Source: Lentibacter sp. XHP0401
GTDB taxonomy: Bacteria; Pseudomonadota; Alphaproteobacteria; Rhodobacterales; Rhodobacteraceae
Direction: 5' to 3'
DNA: 64,000 nucleotides
Assembly (NCBI RefSeq): GCF_025751535.1
Contig: NZ_JAOWLC010000005.1
Span: 186,001-250,000 of the forward strand
Numbering within the stretch: the stretch's first letter is position 1; each line of letters begins with the position of its first letter. Below the pieces are notes generated by a model. It saw only the letters and a program-made list of their open reading frames with translations, was not told where the DNA came from and searched no databases. Below, one piece after another: positions 61,900 to 64,000 of the stretch. Position numbers and translations under genes: made by a program.

Positions 61900-62005
61900 C
61901 TTCTTCTGTTCCAAAATACCTCGGGGGGTAGGATTCAAAAGCCCTACGGCTTTTGAATCTAGGGGGGCTGCCCCCCGGTGGGTCGGATTGGCGAAGCCAA
62001 TTCGA
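61900..62005 (+). repeat. Dispersed hairpin repeat, copy 3
   Basis: Lead CTTCTTCTGTTCCAAAATAC then CTCGGGGGG (61900-61928), a 12-bp hairpin GATTCAAAAGCC / GGCTTTTGAATC (61932-61959), then GGGGGG / CCCCCC (62-76 region) and ATTGGC / GCCAAT (about 61987-62001). Lies between convergent genes, where it can also terminate transcription. Confidence 0.7.
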
Positions 62006-62009
62006 AACC

Positions 62010-63266
62010 TTAACCGGCAATATCCTTCATCACCGCTAGAAACTGCGCAACATCCCGCACCGAATTGTAGTGACACATCGACACCCGCACACAGCCGTCA
62101 AGGCCAAGCGGGTCAAGGATATTCCCCGAATAATGATCTGCCTTGCGCAAATGCGTCCTGATCCCTGCCGCATTCAGCCGCTCGACAACCTCGACTGAAG
62201 GCACACCTTCGACCACAAGCGAAACAAGCCCCTCACGCGCATCATTGTCCGCCCCGCCAAGGATGCTCACCCGCTCCATCTCGCGCAGGCCGGCAAGGTT
62301 GCCCACCCCGTCAATCATCGCATCGGTCAGCGCTTTTTCCTGCGCATGGATGGCCTCGCCCGCCGCAACGATCCGCTCGCGGCGCCCCTCTGCACCTGAC
62401 ACCACGCCGCCGAGCCACTCGAGATACCCGCACACATCGCTCAAAGTCGCGTAAGCGCCCGTGTCGCGCGTGCCCATCTCCCAGTTCAGTTCAGGCCCGC
62501 CATCAAGGCTGTTGTGCGCCACGCGCTCCAGCGTTTCCGACATCCACGCAAGCCCGTAGCCGTGGCGCGAAAACATCTTGTAAGGGCTGATCACATAGCC
62601 ATCGACATCATAATCCGTGAGGTCAATAGCCCCGTGCGCCGCGTGCTGGATTCCGTCGACAATAATCAGACACTCCGGCGCCGTGGCCCGTATGGCGCGC
62701 GAAACGGCCGCCACATCAACGCCCATTCCCGTCACCGGCGAGGTATGTAAAATCGTGGCCACAACGGTGTCAGGCGTCACAACATCTGCATAGGCCTGCG
62801 CCTCAATCGTGCCGCTGGCGTCATCATGCGCAATCACAACATGGTGCAACTCCGCCTCCCGCGCCCAGCGCGCCGCAGCGGATCGCGAGGCAGGGTGCTC
62901 AAGCGTCGAGCTCACCACAACGCCCTGTCCCTTGCGCGCCAGACAGGCGTTCATAATCAAACGGAACAAAAGCTCCGTGCCGCTCTCGCCCACAAAAAAC
63001 TGCCCGCCGGGCGCGTTCATCATCAAAGCCATATCCGCCTTGGCACGCTCGATTATCTCCACAAGCGCACGGCTCGCAGCATTGGCGCGGCCCTGATTGT
63101 CTGGAATCGCGGCAAACTTCGCGCTGGTCTCTACAACCGAATTCAGCGTCAAAGCCCCGCCCGCGTTTTCAAAAAAAACGCGCGGCCCCTCAAACGGGCA
63201 ACTCTCCACATGCGCAAACCGTCCGCGCACGTCATTCATAATGTCGTCAGAAAATCCGTTCTGCAT
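62010..63266 (-). CDS. Class-V aminotransferase / cysteine-desulfurase-like PLP enzyme
   Basis: PLP enzyme with 418 residues. The lysine that binds PLP is in YVISPYKMFSRHGYGLAW; the histidine region is SSTLEHPASRSAAARW and the substrate arginine-type region AAGIRTHLRKADHY. It resembles cysteine-desulfurase-like proteins of the SufS/CsdA superfamily without the mobile loop cysteine of IscS, so the substrate may be another amino acid. It follows the cysteine-synthase-like gene by three bases, on the same strand, which suggests a joint pathway. Confidence 0.82.
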   Translation of the reverse strand: MQNGFSDDIMNDVRGRFAHVESCPFEGPRVFFENAGGALTLNSVVETSAKFAAIPDNQGRANAASRALVEIIERAKADMALMMNAPGGQFFVGESGTELLFRLIMNACLARKGQGVVVSSTLEHPASRSAAARWAREAELHHVVIAHDDASGTIEAQAYADVVTPDTVVATILHTSPVTGMGVDVAAVSRAIRATAPECLIIVDGIQHAAHGAIDLTDYDVDGYVISPYKMFSRHGYGLAWMSETLERVAHNSLDGGPELNWEMGTRDTGAYATLSDVCGYLEWLGGVVSGAEGRRERIVAAGEAIHAQEKALTDAMIDGVGNLAGLREMERVSILGGADNDAREGLVSLVVEGVPSVEVVERLNAAGIRTHLRKADHYSGNILDPLGLDGCVRVSMCHYNSVRDVAQFLAVMKDIAG

Positions 63267-63269
63267 GTC

Positions 63270-64000
63270 TCAGTTCCACTTGCTCAATTCAGCCTCGTAA
63301 CGGGCCACATCCTTGAAGTTGGCATGCACCCAATCTGCGTTGTAATAGGTGTCCAGATAGCGCTGCCCGCTGTCACACATCAGCGTCACGATAGAGCCGC
63401 GCTCCCCCGCCTCCTGCATCCGCTGCGCAACCGCAAGCGCACCCCAAAGGTTCGTTCCCGTCGAGGCCCCCGCCTTGCGCCCGATTAGACGCTCAAGCCA
63501 CCAGATCGTTGCAACACTCGCCGCGTCAGGCACTTGCAGCATCTCGTCAATGACATCCGGCTGAAACGACTTTTCAACAAGTGGCCGCCCAATCCCCTCG
63601 ATGCGGCTCGAACATTCGGCACGCAGGCTGTCATCCCGCGCACAAAAGCTGTCGTAAAACACCGAGTTTTCAGGATCCACAACCATAAGCTGCGTGTCAT
63701 ACCCCTTGTAAACAATATAGCGGCCAAGCGTGGCCGAAGTTCCGCCGGTTCCCGCGCTCATCACAATGGTATGAGGCACTGCATGTGGCTCGTGCTTCAT
63801 CTGCCGGAAAATACTGTCGGCAATGTTGTTGTTACCGCGCCAGTCGGTCGCGCGCTCGGCATAAAGGAACTGGTCCATAAAATAGCCGCCGGTTTCCTCC
63901 GCCAGCGCCTCCGCCGCTCCGTGCATCTGCGGTGCACTGTCCACAAAGTGGCAGCGCCCGCCATAAAAGGTGATCAGGTCAATCTTGCTCTGCGCCGTCG
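63270..64000 (-). CDS. PLP-dependent cysteine-synthase/cystathionine-beta-synthase-family enzyme (N-terminus outside window)
   Basis: Fold-type II PLP enzyme; the last 243 residues are visible. The phosphate-binding loop is VMSAGTGGTSATLGRYI and substrate-side motifs are FYGGRCHFVDSA, ATDWRGNNNIADSI and CDSGQRYLDTYYN near the end, all typical of bacterial cysteine synthase-like proteins with a longer C-terminus. The PLP lysine would lie outside the window. Downstream, three bases away, is the class V enzyme. Confidence 0.85.
   Translation of the reverse strand, partial: TAQSKIDLITFYGGRCHFVDSAPQMHGAAEALAEETGGYFMDQFLYAERATDWRGNNNIADSIFRQMKHEPHAVPHTIVMSAGTGGTSATLGRYIVYKGYDTQLMVVDPENSVFYDSFCARDDSLRAECSSRIEGIGRPLVEKSFQPDVIDEMLQVPDAASVATIWWLERLIGRKAGASTGTNLWGALAVAQRMQEAGERGSIVTLMCDSGQRYLDTYYNADWVHANFKDVARYEAELSKWN

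Noticed and set aside
1-64000. CRISPR arrays, complete insertion sequences, prophage genes, rRNA
   Set aside because: No regularly spaced repeats, transposase motifs, phage structural proteins or rRNA stretches were found on reading the window.

Overview
The window reads as chromosomal DNA of a marine, roseobacter-type alphaproteobacterium (Rhodobacterales). This rests on gene content: an ectoine-uptake and catabolism cluster arranged much like the enuR-uehABC-usp-eut-asnC-ssd cluster known from Ruegeria pomeroyi, three TRAP transporters, a PutR-regulated PutA without a DNA-binding domain, an iso-type molybdoenzyme pair, and hairpin-rich dispersed repeats between genes. No phage structural genes, complete insertion sequences, rRNA genes or CRISPR arrays were seen.

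Left part (1-33.0 kb) is a run of uptake-plus-catabolism modules. In order: an sn-glycerol-3-phosphate ABC importer (ugpBAE and the 5' part of ugpC); a peroxide-defence block (oxyR, 1-Cys peroxiredoxin, Dps, metallo-beta-lactamase-fold protein) with a good OxyR-type operator; an AraC regulator divergent from an SLC13 anion permease; a seven-gene minus-strand operon joining a peptide-type ABC importer to a cytosolic gamma-glutamyltransferase-like enzyme and an M20 peptidase, divergent from an IclR regulator; an aldehyde dehydrogenase / hydroxyacid dehydrogenase / TRAP cluster; and the ectoine cluster (ssd, AsnC regulator, enuR, uehABC, usp, ectoine hydrolase). The ectoine cluster lacks the deacetylase and the eutABC genes usually found with it.

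Middle part (33.0-40.3 kb): a tRNA-Cys gene, then a small minus-strand operon of unknown function behind a cobalamin riboswitch whose P1 strand can also pair with the start codon of the first gene. A TAXI-type TRAP system with a MarR regulator, divergent from a YtcJ-like amidohydrolase, a tRNA-Leu and a VOC protein follow.

Right part (40.3-64 kb) is mostly housekeeping with higher apparent G+C: putR/putA, rhomboid protease, suhB, metR/metF with a nested palindrome between them, thioesterase, serine hydrolase, dgkA, proC, csaA, a 2-hydroxyacid dehydrogenase, a KAS III-like enzyme, tdk, a flavin reductase, a two-subunit molybdenum hydroxylase divergent from an AraC regulator, and a pair of PLP enzymes running off the right edge. 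Between tdk and the next gene lies a tract with two minus-strand terminator-like hairpins and a foldable sequence that may be a small RNA.

The observations most worth checking are the cobalamin-riboswitch operon, an OxyR that lacks the usual resolving cysteine, the gamma-glutamyl uptake/hydrolysis operon, the reduced ectoine cluster and the candidate small RNA. Functions are assigned by family recognition from the sequence alone; no database search was run.
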